From positions 186,001 to 250,000 of the forward strand of contig NZ_JBGFSP010000003.1 in NCBI RefSeq assembly GCF_041227145.1: a stretch of 64,000 nucleotides of DNA, given 5' to 3'. Positions 8,130-16,635 of the stretch are shown in pieces. Every line of letters begins with the position of its first letter. Position 1 is the first letter of the stretch. This DNA comes from Bacteroides sp. AN502(2024) (GTDB lineage: Bacteria; Bacteroidota; Bacteroidia; Bacteroidales; Bacteroidaceae). Below the pieces are notes generated by a model, which had not been told where the DNA came from, did not search any database, and saw only the letters and a program-made list of their open reading frames with translations. Both the position numbers and the translations under genes were made by a program.

Positions 8130-11100
8130 TTAGTCTTTTATCACATTCACAAACAGTGAGAAATCATCAAAATCAAGCTTTACTCCATCCTTCACCTCAT
8201 CTGCAAGCTCCAAAGATGTGCCTAAAACTTGGTTACAAATATAATCTTTATTTTCATTTACCGCGTCATCAGTTTGCGTATTTTTCGAGATTGTAATTTT
8301 TATTTTGTCAGTAATCTCAAAACCGCTTGACTTACGTATATTCTGAATACGGTTCACCAATTCACGGGCGATACCCTCGCGACGCAATTCTTCGGTAATA
8401 GTAACTTCAAGCGCTACTGTCAGTTTGCCTTCATTGGCAACCAACCATCCCGGAATATCTTCACTAAAGATCTCGACATCCGATACTTCAATAACAACTT
8501 CCGCACCATCCAGATTTAATGTATACTTTCCGTTTTTCTCCAGTTCACCGATTGCTTCCTGTGACATTTCTGCAACAGCAGCAGCGACTGCTTTCATTTG
8601 CTTGCCAAACTTCGGTCCCAGCTTTTTAAAGTCACATTTCACTTTCTTCACCAATACACCGGCTGCACCATCAACGAATCTGACTTCTTTTACGTTCACT
8701 TCATTCATAATCAGGTTCTTTACAGCTTCGATGTGAGCTTTCTGTTCTTCATCTACCACCGGAACCATGATACACTGCAGTGGTTGGCGTACTTTGATAT
8801 TCACCTTGCGGCGCAATGCCAACACCATCGATGTAACATCCTGTGCCATTTGCATGCGAGCTTCCAATTCCTTATCTATCATTTCTTCCTGATATTTCGG
8901 AAATTCGGCAAGATGGACAGAAACTACATTGTCACGTCCTGTTGCTGTAATCAAGTCGGTATACAACCGGTCTGCATAGAACGGAGATACAGGAGCCATC
9001 AATTTGGCAACTGTTTCGAGACAAGTGTACAATGTCTGATAAGCAGACAATTTATCCTGTGTAAATTCACCACCCCAGAAACGTTTACGATTCAGGCGAA
9101 CGTACCAGTTGGACAAATTATCATTCACAAAATCAGAAATCAAACGTCCTGCCTTTGTCGGTTCATATTCATTATAACATGTATCTACCTCCTTTATCAA
9201 TGTATTCAATACAGACAAGATCCAGCGGTCGATCTCCGGACGTTCTGCCATCGGCACATCCGCTTCTTTATATTCAAATCCGTCTACATTCGCATAAAGT
9301 GCAAAGAATGAATACGTATTATATAAAGTACCAAAGAATTTACGGCGAACTTCTTCCACTCCCTCAACGTCAAATTTTAGATTATCCCATGGAGAAGAAT
9401 TGGTTATCATATACCAACGCAACGGGTCGGAACCATACTTTTCAATTGTCGTAAACGGATCGACCGCGTTATTCAAACGCTTAGACATCTTGTTGCCGTT
9501 CTTATCGAGCACCAAACCGTTAGAAATAACAGCTTTGTATGATACACTGTCAAATACCATCGTAGCGATAGCATGTAAGGTAAAGAACCAACCACGTGTC
9601 TGGTCTACTCCTTCTGCGATAAAGTCAGCCGGATATACCTGACGACTATCCAACAGTTCTTTATTTTCAAACGGATAATGGTTCTGCGCGTATGGCATAG
9701 CACCCGAATCGAACCATACATCAATCAGGTCTGATTCACGCTTCATCGGCTGACCATCTTTCGATACCAGTATGATGTCGTCTACATAAGGACGGTGAAG
9801 ATCAATCTTATCATAGTTTTCTTCGGTATATTCGCCCGGGACAAAACCTTTATCCTTGTACGGATTCGATTTCATAAATCCGGCCGCTACCGATTTCTCG
9901 ATTTCATTATAAAGTTCTTCTACAGATTCGATGCATATCTCATCCGTATTATCTTCCGTACGCCAGATAGGCAATGGAGTACCCCAATAACGAGAACGGC
10001 TAAGGTTCCAATCATTCAGATTTTCCAGCCACTTACCGAAACGGCCCGTTCCGGTAGATTCCGGTTTCCAGTTGATGGTTTTATTCAATTCTATCATTCG
10101 CTCTTTGCAAGCGGTAGAACGGATAAACCAGCTATCCAACGGATAATAAAGTACCGGTTTGTCTGTACGCCAGCAGTGCGGATAGTTGTGGACATGCTTT
10201 TCTATCTTGAAAGCCTTGTTGTCTGCTTTCATCATCATGACAATAACGATATCCAAAGATTCGGCAGCCTGCGCAGCTTTCTCGTCATATTTACCATCTA
10301 CCATGAATTGAGGATCATAGGCGTTTTTCACCCATGCACCCTGATAGTCCTTGTATTTGTCTACATCCACACATTCTTTGACAAAGGTATCATCCAGCTC
10401 ATCCAACATATAGAATTTACCGGTCAGGTCTACCATCGGACGAGTTTCACCTTTTTTATTGATCATGAATAGTGACGGAATTCCTGCAGCACGTGCCACA
10501 TTCGCATCGTCCGCACCAAATGTCGGTGCAATGTGAACGATACCCGTACCATCTTCTGTAGTTACATAATCACCCGGTATTACACGGAAGGCCTTATCAC
10601 TGGCTTTCCAAGTTCCATCTTCAGATACTTCGACAGGTTTTACCCAAGGAAGCAGCTGCTCATATTCCATACCGACAAGATCAGTGCCTTTGTATTCGGC
10701 AATCACTTTAAACGGCACAAGTTTATCTCCGGCTTTATAATCCTCCAACTTCAAATCAGCAGCTTTTGCATTGAAATGTACATTCAATAAAGCTTTTGCC
10801 AGAACCACCGTAATAGGTTCTCCGGTATAGGTGTTGTAAGACTGTACAGCCACATAATCAATTTTCGGTCCTACGCAGAGTGCCGTATTTGAAGGCAATG
10901 TCCACGGAGTAGTTGTCCAAGCGATAAAATAAGGAGTTCCCCATTCTGTCATTTCCGGTTTAGGATTCTTCATTTTAAATTGAGCAACAACCGTTGTATC
11001 TTTTACATCACGGTAACAGCCCGGTTGATTCAACTCGTGTGAGCTCAATCCTGTTCCTGCAGCCGGTGAATACGGTTGGATCGTATATCCTTTATATAAT

Positions 11101-11618
11101 AATCCTTTTTTATACAGTTGCTTCAACAGCCACCATAATGTCTCAATATAACGATTATCATACGTGATATAAGGATGCTTCATGTCCACCCAATATCCCA
11201 TCCGATGAGTCAGGTCTTCCCACTCCTTGGTATATTTCATCACGTCTTTCCGACAAGCCGCATTATAGTCGGCAACAGAGATTTTCTTACCAATATCTTC
11301 TTTGGTGATACCTAATGCCTTTTCTACACTTAGTTCCACAGGCAGTCCGTGCGTATCCCATCCGGCTTTACGCTTCACCTGATAACCCTTCATCGTTTTG
11401 TAGCGACAGAAAATGTCCTTAATGGTACGAGCCATTACATGGTGAATACCCGGCATACCATTAGCCGAGGGAGGTCCTTCGAAAAATACAAACGAAGGAC
11501 AGCCATCACGTTCTGTCATACTCTTGGCGAAAACCTGGTTCTCGTCCCATTTCTTCAGCACATCTTTGTTCACCTGCGAAAGGTCAAACTGCGAATATTC
11601 AGTAAATCTCTTACCCAT
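8130..11618 (-). CDS. ileS: Isoleucyl-tRNA synthetase
   Basis: 1162 residues, a full-length class I synthetase of the longer, eukaryote-like type. The HIGH-type motif is PSANGMPGIHHV near residue 50, the editing (CP1) domain contains AWTTTPWTLPSNTALCVGP, and the KMSKS-type motif is NGNKMSKRLNN. The C-terminal anticodon-binding region is followed by a long tail. It charges tRNA-Ile with isoleucine. A TAAATTTG box at 11682-11675 on the same strand is its nearest promoter candidate. A second good leftward promoter at 12437-12407 could add a leader of about 780 nt. Confidence 0.97.
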   Translation of the reverse strand: MGKRFTEYSQFDLSQVNKDVLKKWDENQVFAKSMTERDGCPSFVFFEGPPSANGMPGIHHVMARTIKDIFCRYKTMKGYQVKRKAGWDTHGLPVELSVEKALGITKEDIGKKISVADYNAACRKDVMKYTKEWEDLTHRMGYWVDMKHPYITYDNRYIETLWWLLKQLYKKGLLYKGYTIQPYSPAAGTGLSSHELNQPGCYRDVKDTTVVAQFKMKNPKPEMTEWGTPYFIAWTTTPWTLPSNTALCVGPKIDYVAVQSYNTYTGEPITVVLAKALLNVHFNAKAADLKLEDYKAGDKLVPFKVIAEYKGTDLVGMEYEQLLPWVKPVEVSEDGTWKASDKAFRVIPGDYVTTEDGTGIVHIAPTFGADDANVARAAGIPSLFMINKKGETRPMVDLTGKFYMLDELDDTFVKECVDVDKYKDYQGAWVKNAYDPQFMVDGKYDEKAAQAAESLDIVIVMMMKADNKAFKIEKHVHNYPHCWRTDKPVLYYPLDSWFIRSTACKERMIELNKTINWKPESTGTGRFGKWLENLNDWNLSRSRYWGTPLPIWRTEDNTDEICIESVEELYNEIEKSVAAGFMKSNPYKDKGFVPGEYTEENYDKIDLHRPYVDDIILVSKDGQPMKRESDLIDVWFDSGAMPYAQNHYPFENKELLDSRQVYPADFIAEGVDQTRGWFFTLHAIATMVFDSVSYKAVISNGLVLDKNGNKMSKRLNNAVDPFTTIEKYGSDPLRWYMITNSSPWDNLKFDVEGVEEVRRKFFGTLYNTYSFFALYANVDGFEYKEADVPMAERPEIDRWILSVLNTLIKEVDTCYNEYEPTKAGRLISDFVNDNLSNWYVRLNRKRFWGGEFTQDKLSAYQTLYTCLETVAKLMAPVSPFYADRLYTDLITATGRDNVVSVHLAEFPKYQEEMIDKELEARMQMAQDVTSMVLALRRKVNIKVRQPLQCIMVPVVDEEQKAHIEAVKNLIMNEVNVKEVRFVDGAAGVLVKKVKCDFKKLGPKFGKQMKAVAAAVAEMSQEAIGELEKNGKYTLNLDGAEVVIEVSDVEIFSEDIPGWLVANEGKLTVALEVTITEELRREGIARELVNRIQNIRKSSGFEITDKIKITISKNTQTDDAVNENKDYICNQVLGTSLELADEVKDGVKLDFDDFSLFVNVIKD

Positions 11619-11674
11619 AGCTGTCTACGATTTTACAATTTACAAATTGAGGGGTATACCCATTTTTAAGGGTG

Positions 11675-11682
11675 CAAATTTA
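11675..11682 (-). promoter_or_regulatory. Candidate -7 box of ileS
   Basis: TAAATTTG on the leftward strand, 57 nt upstream of the ileS start. A TTTTTG tract lies upstream at a slightly long spacing (about 22 nt). Confidence 0.45.
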
Positions 11683-11771
11683 CAAAAACATTTGTTTAAT
11701 TGAACAAAAAGCTAAGACTTTTAATCGAATTCGTGTGATGTTAACTATTATAAAACGTCTAAAGCCTAGAC

Positions 11772-11793
11772 AAAACAGGTATATACTTGTTTT
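11772..11793. promoter_or_regulatory. 22-bp palindrome, possible operator
   Basis: AAAACA-GGTATATACT-TGTTTT is symmetric except for one base pair. It lies about 110 bp upstream of the sRNA promoter and 90 bp upstream of the ileS promoter. A dimeric regulator could bind it; no regulator can be named. Confidence 0.35.
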
Positions 11794-11917
11794 AGTGGGA
11801 AACCGATCTACTTGTTCGAGAAAGTACCTGCAACTAACCATAAATAGTGAGAATAGCTACACAATATACCTCATAAAGGCGATTGTGAGACATTCTGAGA
11901 CACACTATCTTTGCAGT

Positions 11918-12018
11918 ATCAGAATTGAATTAATTAGTCATAATTTTATTACGTAGCCACATTTAAGTAAAAATGAAATAGGGTCCTGCCGAAGTGATTT
12001 CGTCGGGATTTTATTTTT
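11918..12018 (+). ncRNA. Small RNA candidate, copy 1
   Basis: A good promoter (TTGT at 11883-11886, 19 nt, TATCTTTG at 11906-11913) precedes a stretch that recurs almost unchanged at 21.4 kb. The shared part runs from the -7 box through CAGAATTRAATTAATTAGTC to ACGTAGCCACATT, about 60 nt. After it comes a hairpin around GCCGAAGTGATTTCG with flanking A-rich and T-rich arms (TTTTATTTTTATT), which resembles a terminator. No open reading frame of note lies on this strand. It could belong to a known paralogous Bacteroides sRNA family (for example FopS or the Bacteroidales-1 motif); I cannot tell which. Confidence 0.65.
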
Positions 12019-12080
12019 ATTACCCTCCTAACCTGAAAGATCAAGCAACCATATTCGTTGATAAGTTTTCTTTCCGAAAA

Positions 12081-12124
12081 TAGTGACGCTATCCAGCAAG
12101 GATAGTGACGAGATACGCACATCC
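12081..12124. repeat. Two-copy 22-nt repeat (weak)
   Basis: TAGTGACG occurs at 12081 and again at 12103, 22 nt apart, with 12 of 22 positions matching between units. A small hairpin CTATCC-GGATAG lies in the first unit. Two copies only, so this is weak evidence. Confidence 0.3.
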
Positions 12125-12323
12125 CCCATATAAATAAAAAACGAGTTAATTCTTTTATAGAACCACCCGCCACTGCATCAGAAAAGCCTAAAAGGCTTTT
12201 CCATAACACCTCAAATTTCCTGAAAACGAATCTTCTTTTTACCCAAAAAACCTCTTACCTATTGTTATCCTTTCACCTTATATTAAAAAAACTTATCCTA
12301 TTGAACCAAACTAAAAAACTTTC

Positions 12324-12389
12324 AATACCTTAAACTGTCTAATCTAATACCTTATGTAACATATTCTTTTACCTTATAAACTAACAGCA
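12324..12389. repeat. 22-nt repeat array G (degenerate)
   Basis: ACCTTA occurs at 12327, 12349 and 12371, exactly 22 nt apart. The first two units agree at 14 of 22 positions, the second and third at about 11. A more degenerate unit (ACCAAA at 12305) extends the phase to the left. The region is AT-rich, which raises the chance of coincidence. Confidence 0.4.
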
Positions 12390-12406
12390 ATTTCTCAACT
12401 GCTTTG

Positions 12407-12437
12407 CAAAGGTACGAATATTTTTCGTGCACGCAAA
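12407..12437 (-). promoter_or_regulatory. Leftward promoter in the ileS-luxR intergenic region
   Basis: TTTG at 12437-12434, a 19-nt spacer and TACCTTTG at 12414-12407 make a full match to the Bacteroides promoter form. It fires toward ileS, through array G and antisense to the sRNA candidate. No gene starts near it, so it drives either a long ileS leader or an antisense RNA. Confidence 0.6.
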
Positions 12438-12467
12438 CGGTTTTATATTTTATAACACTTCCGCAGG

Positions 12468-13076
12468 CTATAAATTTTTCACATCGCTCAACTCAACCAG
12501 CTTATTTACAATAGCATAGATAGTCAAACCGGCAGCACTATGTATTTGCAATTTTTTGCTAATATTTCTCCGGTGTGTAATCACCGTATGAATCGACAAA
12601 AAAAGCTTTTCTGCCATCTCCTTGTTTGTCATTCCTTTCACCACACAGATGACGATTTCCTTTTCCCGCTGGCTAAGCGTATCCTGATTATCCATCTCTT
12701 CTTCAGAAGCCACATTCAGCAAACCTGCAATTTTCTTAGAAAGAGTTTCCAGATCATCGAATATCGAAACCGACTCATCATACTTGCTCAATGATGAAGC
12801 ATCCACAAAAGAAGTGACCAAGGCTATTAAACGTATTCTTTTACCGGATAATTCATCTCGAAACTTAGCTACATCAAAGTAATCGCCAAAAGTAGGATTG
12901 ACAATCAACATCTCAGGACATTGCGTCCGAACGCAATCATGCAAAGCTTCAGTAGACAGTATTTCTATGGGTTGAACTTTTACGTTAGAAAGGCGCTTCA
13001 ATACAGCAGTCAATCCACTACGAATAATTACAGAGGTCTCTGCAATAGCTATTCGAACTACCTCGTTATTTTTCAT
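12468..13076 (-). CDS. LuxR-family regulator with a non-phosphorylatable receiver-like domain
   Basis: 202 residues. The N-terminal half looks like a receiver domain (VRIAIAETSVIIRSGLTAVL), but the strand that normally ends in the phospho-acceptor Asp reads EMLIVNPTFGDY, with Asn in that place. The C-terminal half is a GerE/LuxR helix-turn-helix (LSQREKEIVICVVKGMTNKE, then LFLSIHTVITHRRNISKKL). The start overlaps the end of the hemerythrin gene by 11 nt, so the two are translated from one mRNA. I infer that this regulator responds to a signal connected to the hemerythrin protein. Confidence 0.85.
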   Translation of the reverse strand: MKNNEVVRIAIAETSVIIRSGLTAVLKRLSNVKVQPIEILSTEALHDCVRTQCPEMLIVNPTFGDYFDVAKFRDELSGKRIRLIALVTSFVDASSLSKYDESVSIFDDLETLSKKIAGLLNVASEEEMDNQDTLSQREKEIVICVVKGMTNKEMAEKLFLSIHTVITHRRNISKKLQIHSAAGLTIYAIVNKLVELSDVKNL

Positions 13077-13773
13077 TTTCCCTAATCCTCCTTTCCAAAT
13101 TCAGAATAGCAGGAACAAAAATATAGTCCTCAACCTTACAATGAGATTCCAGTCCGGCTTCGCAAGCATATATATCGAAAAGAGCCGCGTTCAGAAGATT
13201 CTCATTTGCTTTAGCAGGACAATATTTAATAATGATATTTTTCAGTTCAGTCAATTTCTCCCCTACCTGATCGTGATGCTTGGAAAATGTACTGATCTGA
13301 TAGTTTTTAGGAGCAACTCCTTTAATCAATGAATCGACATACTTAAATACGGTTTTCTCTTCATAATCCATGTGTTTACGCACCTCTCGCGTATATTCAT
13401 CGAAAAACTTAAGGATGAGAAAAGCAACATCATTTTGCGAACAGTCGATTGCCTCAATCAGTTTACGACGAATAGCGGGAAGAGAAAAATCCAAAAAATA
13501 AATATGCGCCTGCCGCAGATAATCAATCAATGCAGGTATGGAAATATCATCTTTATATCCATCAAGCCGGGAAAAGCCTTCAGCCATAAAGTTGACTACA
13601 ATCAGAAAGGTCCGGCAGTCTACTCCATTCAATTCACAAACCTCCTTGACTGTTTTATCACCGAACCCCAACGGAAGCCCAAAACGGCTCATCACTTGCA
13701 ACAAAGAATAATTATCACTGATAAGATCGATCATCTTATCAGCCGGCTTATATTTTTGTAAATTATCCATCAT
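13066..13773 (-). CDS. Hemerythrin HHE-domain protein, ScdA/YtfE-like
   Basis: 235 residues. A short N-terminal helical part (MIDLISDNYSLLQVMSRFGL, typical of the ScdA/RIC DUF542 region but without its Cys) precedes a four-helix hemerythrin domain. Candidate diiron ligands are in RQAHIYFLD, REVRKHMDYEEKTVF, FSKHHDQVG and LESHCKVEDYIF. Related proteins repair iron-sulfur clusters or sense oxygen and nitric oxide. It is coupled by an 11-nt overlap to the LuxR-type regulator. A TTCCTTTG near-consensus box lies at 13802-13795; the IS4 element ends 108 bp upstream of the start. Confidence 0.8.
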   Translation of the reverse strand: MMDNLQKYKPADKMIDLISDNYSLLQVMSRFGLPLGFGDKTVKEVCELNGVDCRTFLIVVNFMAEGFSRLDGYKDDISIPALIDYLRQAHIYFLDFSLPAIRRKLIEAIDCSQNDVAFLILKFFDEYTREVRKHMDYEEKTVFKYVDSLIKGVAPKNYQISTFSKHHDQVGEKLTELKNIIIKYCPAKANENLLNAALFDIYACEAGLESHCKVEDYIFVPAILNLERRIRENEK

Positions 13774-13964
13774 ACCAATTTATATTAAAGACTGCAAAGG
13801 AACGGAATATTTTGCTGAAATGCAATCATCATTTGTAGGTATTTTGATTCACCGAAAATGACCAAATACTAATTATATACCAATATTGTCCTAAATAAAT
13901 TTTGAGCATGAGCTAACTGACTATACTGTTAAGTATAGCCTCGAGAGTTCAAAATCAATCCCCC

Positions 13965-15116
13965 CTAATCGTTTTCGATGGTTTCGGGAGGTGGTGTAAA
14001 TGGTTGATCAAGCCATTTTTGGAGGTCGATTTTGGTAAATGTGTTCAGCCGGAGCGTGACCACAAGGTTAGCCAATGCCCATTTGTATCTTGCGATGTGC
14101 TTTAGCCATGTCAGAATCAGCATTGTAGTCATAGCAGTCCATATTTGGGTCTCTACGGCATTGCGGGATGTGCCGATAAAGCTCTTGATGCGTAGCAGTT
14201 GCTTGAGGTTGCGAAAGAAGATTTCTATGTTCCACCGAGCCTTGTACAGAGCCGCTATGCTTGATGCTGCCAATGTGAAGTTGTTTGTGAGTAACTCAAT
14301 TTCAAAACCGTGTTCATCGTTCCATACTGCGATGCGACGTAAACGTTTGGGATATTTGGATTTGGCCGCCGAGAGTTCGAACTCGATTATTTCGTCAATA
14401 AGTACATTCTGAGCGTGTTTTTCAGGCAAAGGCAACTCCTCTATGGCTTTGTACCGGATATTGTCTTTATGACGCACTACAAAGAACACGTTGCTGCTGT
14501 CCCAATTATTCAGCAATGAGTAGTCACAGTAGCCTCGGTCGGCTACTACAATACTATACGGATGTAACTCAATATCAAAAGCAGCTTTGTTGTCGGTGGT
14601 TTTGCCATCGGTGATATTCACGAACTCCGGCAAAAGACTGTCATAGTCCAATAGCGTGTGCATCTTGACCGCCCCCTTGGTGGTAGTGTAATGTGCCCAG
14701 TCATATATTGACAGAGTCAATGACACCAATGTGGAGTCGAGCAGTTTTATCGGCATCTTGAAACGGAACTTTCTTCGTTGCCATAGGGCTTGCTGTCCGA
14801 AATACTGAAACAACGAGTAGAATATGCCGCGAAAAACCGAACTGTCTCGGTTGGCGTTCTGATATGCTACCGTTGACTTGGATGGTGCACGGTTGATTCC
14901 CAAATGATTGAGGTTGCCGGTGGCTGATTTCAGCCCGTTTGAGATATCTCTGACTGAATCACATCCTGAGAATTGGCTGAAAATCATGCTAACAAACTGA
15001 CTCCATGTATTGTAGCCCTTGCAATGCTTGTCTGACCCCGAAGATTTTATGATTTTCCTGATATTTTCTTTCGGGAGATGTGATATTACCTGTGCGAAAA
15101 GTGTTATATTTGCCAT
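13965..15116 (-). CDS. IS4-family transposase
   Basis: 383 residues. The N-terminal DUF4372-type domain (FAQVISHLPKENIRKIIK, then WSQFVSMIFSQFSGCDSVRD) is followed by the DDE catalytic domain. Visible elements are LLDSTLVSLTLS (first Asp), VVADRGYCDY (second Asp) and the Y-(2)-R-(3)-E-(6)-K-type segment YKARWNIEIFFRNLKQLLRI (Glu). All catalytic blocks are present, so it is likely active. Its start and Shine-Dalgarno-like AGGAAGT lie in a large hairpin at 15117-15178. Confidence 0.95.
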   Translation of the reverse strand: MANITLFAQVISHLPKENIRKIIKSSGSDKHCKGYNTWSQFVSMIFSQFSGCDSVRDISNGLKSATGNLNHLGINRAPSKSTVAYQNANRDSSVFRGIFYSLFQYFGQQALWQRRKFRFKMPIKLLDSTLVSLTLSIYDWAHYTTTKGAVKMHTLLDYDSLLPEFVNITDGKTTDNKAAFDIELHPYSIVVADRGYCDYSLLNNWDSSNVFFVVRHKDNIRYKAIEELPLPEKHAQNVLIDEIIEFELSAAKSKYPKRLRRIAVWNDEHGFEIELLTNNFTLAASSIAALYKARWNIEIFFRNLKQLLRIKSFIGTSRNAVETQIWTAMTTMLILTWLKHIARYKWALANLVVTLRLNTFTKIDLQKWLDQPFTPPPETIEND

Positions 15117-15178
15117 AGGAAGTAGATGAGTTGGTAGCTTGCTACTAAGGTAGTCATTTTACCTTAGTTCTACTTCCT
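15117..15178 (-). promoter_or_regulatory. Large hairpin masking the transposase ribosome site
   Basis: AGGAAGTAGA (15117-15126) pairs with TCTACTTCCT (15169-15178), and ACTAAGGTA (15144-15152) pairs with TACCTTAGT (15160-15168). A small GTAGC/GCTAC stem competes in between. On the transcript the structure ends immediately before the ATG, so it can hide the start when outside promoters read into the element. Confidence 0.7.
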
Positions 15179-15324
15179 TTTTATTTGTTCCCCCCAATTT
15201 ATTTAGGACAATATTGATTATATACTACTATTTTGTGGCACAACTTTAGGCGGGCCAGTCTTTTTTTTAGTAATTTTGTCGCCATCAATTTGTAATTAGT
15301 AACTCACAATTTGTAATTAATAAA

Positions 15325-16500
15325 ATGGCAAACGAACTCGAACTGAAATACGGATGCAACCCCAATCAAAAACCTGCCCGTATCTTTATGAAAGAAGGCG
15401 AACTGCCCATCGAAGTATTGAATGGACGTCCCGGTTATATCAATCTATTGGATGCATTCAACAGTTGGCAACTAGTGAAAGAACTAAAAGAAGCTACCGG
15501 ACTGCCGGCTGCCGCTTCTTTTAAACATGTCAGCCCTGCAGGTGCTGCTATTGCGGTAGAAATGAGCGACACGCTGAAGAAGATTTATTTTGTCGACGAC
15601 ATGAAACTATCTCCATTAGCTACAGCATACGCCCGTGCACGTGGAGCAGATCGAATGTCATCTTATGGAGACTTTATCGCATTGTCCGACACTTGCGACG
15701 AAGAGACAGCACGCATTATCAACCGTGAAGTATCCGACGGTGTCATTGCTCCCGACTACTCTCCCGAAGCACTGGAGATTCTGAAGAATAAAAGAAAAGG
15801 GACCTATAATGTAATAAAGATAGATCTTGCATACCGCCCGGCTCCTATCGAACATAAAGATGTATTCGGAGTAACTTTCGAACAAGGAAGAAACGAATTG
15901 AAGATCGATGAAAGTCTTTTGAAAGAGATGCCTACGCAGAACAAGGAAATCCCAGCTGATGCAAAACGAGACTTAATCATTGCCTTAATCACTTTAAAAT
16001 ATACTCAATCCAATTCTGTATGTTATGCCAAAGACGGACAGGCAATCGGTATTGGTGCAGGTCAACAGTCTCGTATTCACTGTACACGCCTGGCAGGAAA
16101 TAAAGCAGATATCTGGTATCTACGCCAACACCCGAAAGTAATGAACTTGCCATGGATTGAGAAAATCCGTCGTGCAGACCGTGACAATACGATTGACGTT
16201 TACATCTCGGAAGATTATGACGACGTACTGGCAGACGGCATCTGGCAACAGTTCTTCACTGAAAAGCCTGAAATACTGACTCGCGAAGAAAAACGGGCAT
16301 GGTTGGATACGATGACAGGTGTAGCTTTAGGATCGGATGCCTTCTTCCCATTCGGAGATAATATAGAACGCGCACACAAGAGTGGTGTCAGCTATATTGC
16401 ACAGCCGGGCGGATCAGTACGTGATGATCATGTGATTGAAACTTGCGACAAATACAATATGGCAATGGCATTTACAGACATCCGCTTGTTCCACCATTAA
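15325..16500 (+). CDS. Stand-alone AICAR transformylase (PurH C-domain only)
   Basis: 391 residues that match only the formyltransferase half of PurH. The catalytic Lys-His pair is in SFKHVSPAGAA, with further conserved blocks YGDFIALSD, YTQSNSVCYAKDGQAIGIG and DAFFPFGDNIERA. The IMP cyclohydrolase domain is absent. It transfers a formyl group from 10-formyl-THF to AICAR in purine synthesis; cyclisation must be done by another protein. Direct repeats CAATTTGTAATTA lie just upstream (about 15290-15320). A long hairpin follows at 16528-16577. Confidence 0.92.
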   Translation: MANELELKYGCNPNQKPARIFMKEGELPIEVLNGRPGYINLLDAFNSWQLVKELKEATGLPAAASFKHVSPAGAAIAVEMSDTLKKIYFVDDMKLSPLATAYARARGADRMSSYGDFIALSDTCDEETARIINREVSDGVIAPDYSPEALEILKNKRKGTYNVIKIDLAYRPAPIEHKDVFGVTFEQGRNELKIDESLLKEMPTQNKEIPADAKRDLIIALITLKYTQSNSVCYAKDGQAIGIGAGQQSRIHCTRLAGNKADIWYLRQHPKVMNLPWIEKIRRADRDNTIDVYISEDYDDVLADGIWQQFFTEKPEILTREEKRAWLDTMTGVALGSDAFFPFGDNIERAHKSGVSYIAQPGGSVRDDHVIETCDKYNMAMAFTDIRLFHH

Positions 16501-16527
16501 AAAAGAACGACCGTTTTTATTCCAGAT

Positions 16528-16577
16528 ATCCCCATTTATAATGAGAATGAGACAAATCTTCCATCATAAATGGGGAT
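16528..16577 (+). terminator. Hairpin terminator after the transformylase gene
   Basis: ATCCCCATTTAT (16528-16539) pairs perfectly with ATAAATGGGGAT (16566-16577), followed by TTTCTATTTC. The loop of 26 nt is long. Confidence 0.65.
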
Positions 16578-16635
16578 TTTCTATTTCTTTAAGACCTTCT
16601 ATCTTTGCAGCGTTACATTTAAAAACGAATCAAAG

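Larger units (their letters stand above)
11619..12467. other. 849-bp intergenic region between ileS and the luxR gene
   Basis: It holds the ileS promoter (11675-11682), a near-perfect 22-bp palindrome at 11772-11793, the rightward sRNA candidate at 11906-12018, short repeats with 22-nt spacing (12081-12124 and 12324-12389) and a leftward promoter at 12407-12437. An 86-codon leftward frame at 12209-11949 shows no recognisable protein. I see no convincing gene. Confidence 0.6.
13881..15216 (-). mobile_element. Complete IS4-family insertion sequence, 1336 bp
   Basis: Perfect 21-bp terminal inverted repeats lie at 13881-13901 and 15196-15216 (core GTCCTAAATAAATT). They are flanked by a 9-bp direct duplication ATTATATAC at 13872-13880 and 15217-15225. 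A single intact transposase lies between. Intact ends, target duplication and open frame indicate a recent insertion, between the hemerythrin operon and the AICAR transformylase gene. Confidence 0.93.

Noticed and set aside
11798..11816. Match GGAAACCGATCTA between 11.8 kb and 35.3 kb
   Set aside because: Only about 19 nt are shared and the flanks are unrelated; too short to call a repeat.
11949..12209. An 86-codon leftward frame in the ileS-luxR gap
   Set aside because: It is antisense to the sRNA candidate, starts in a hairpin and has no recognisable domain. Kept only as an open question in the findings.
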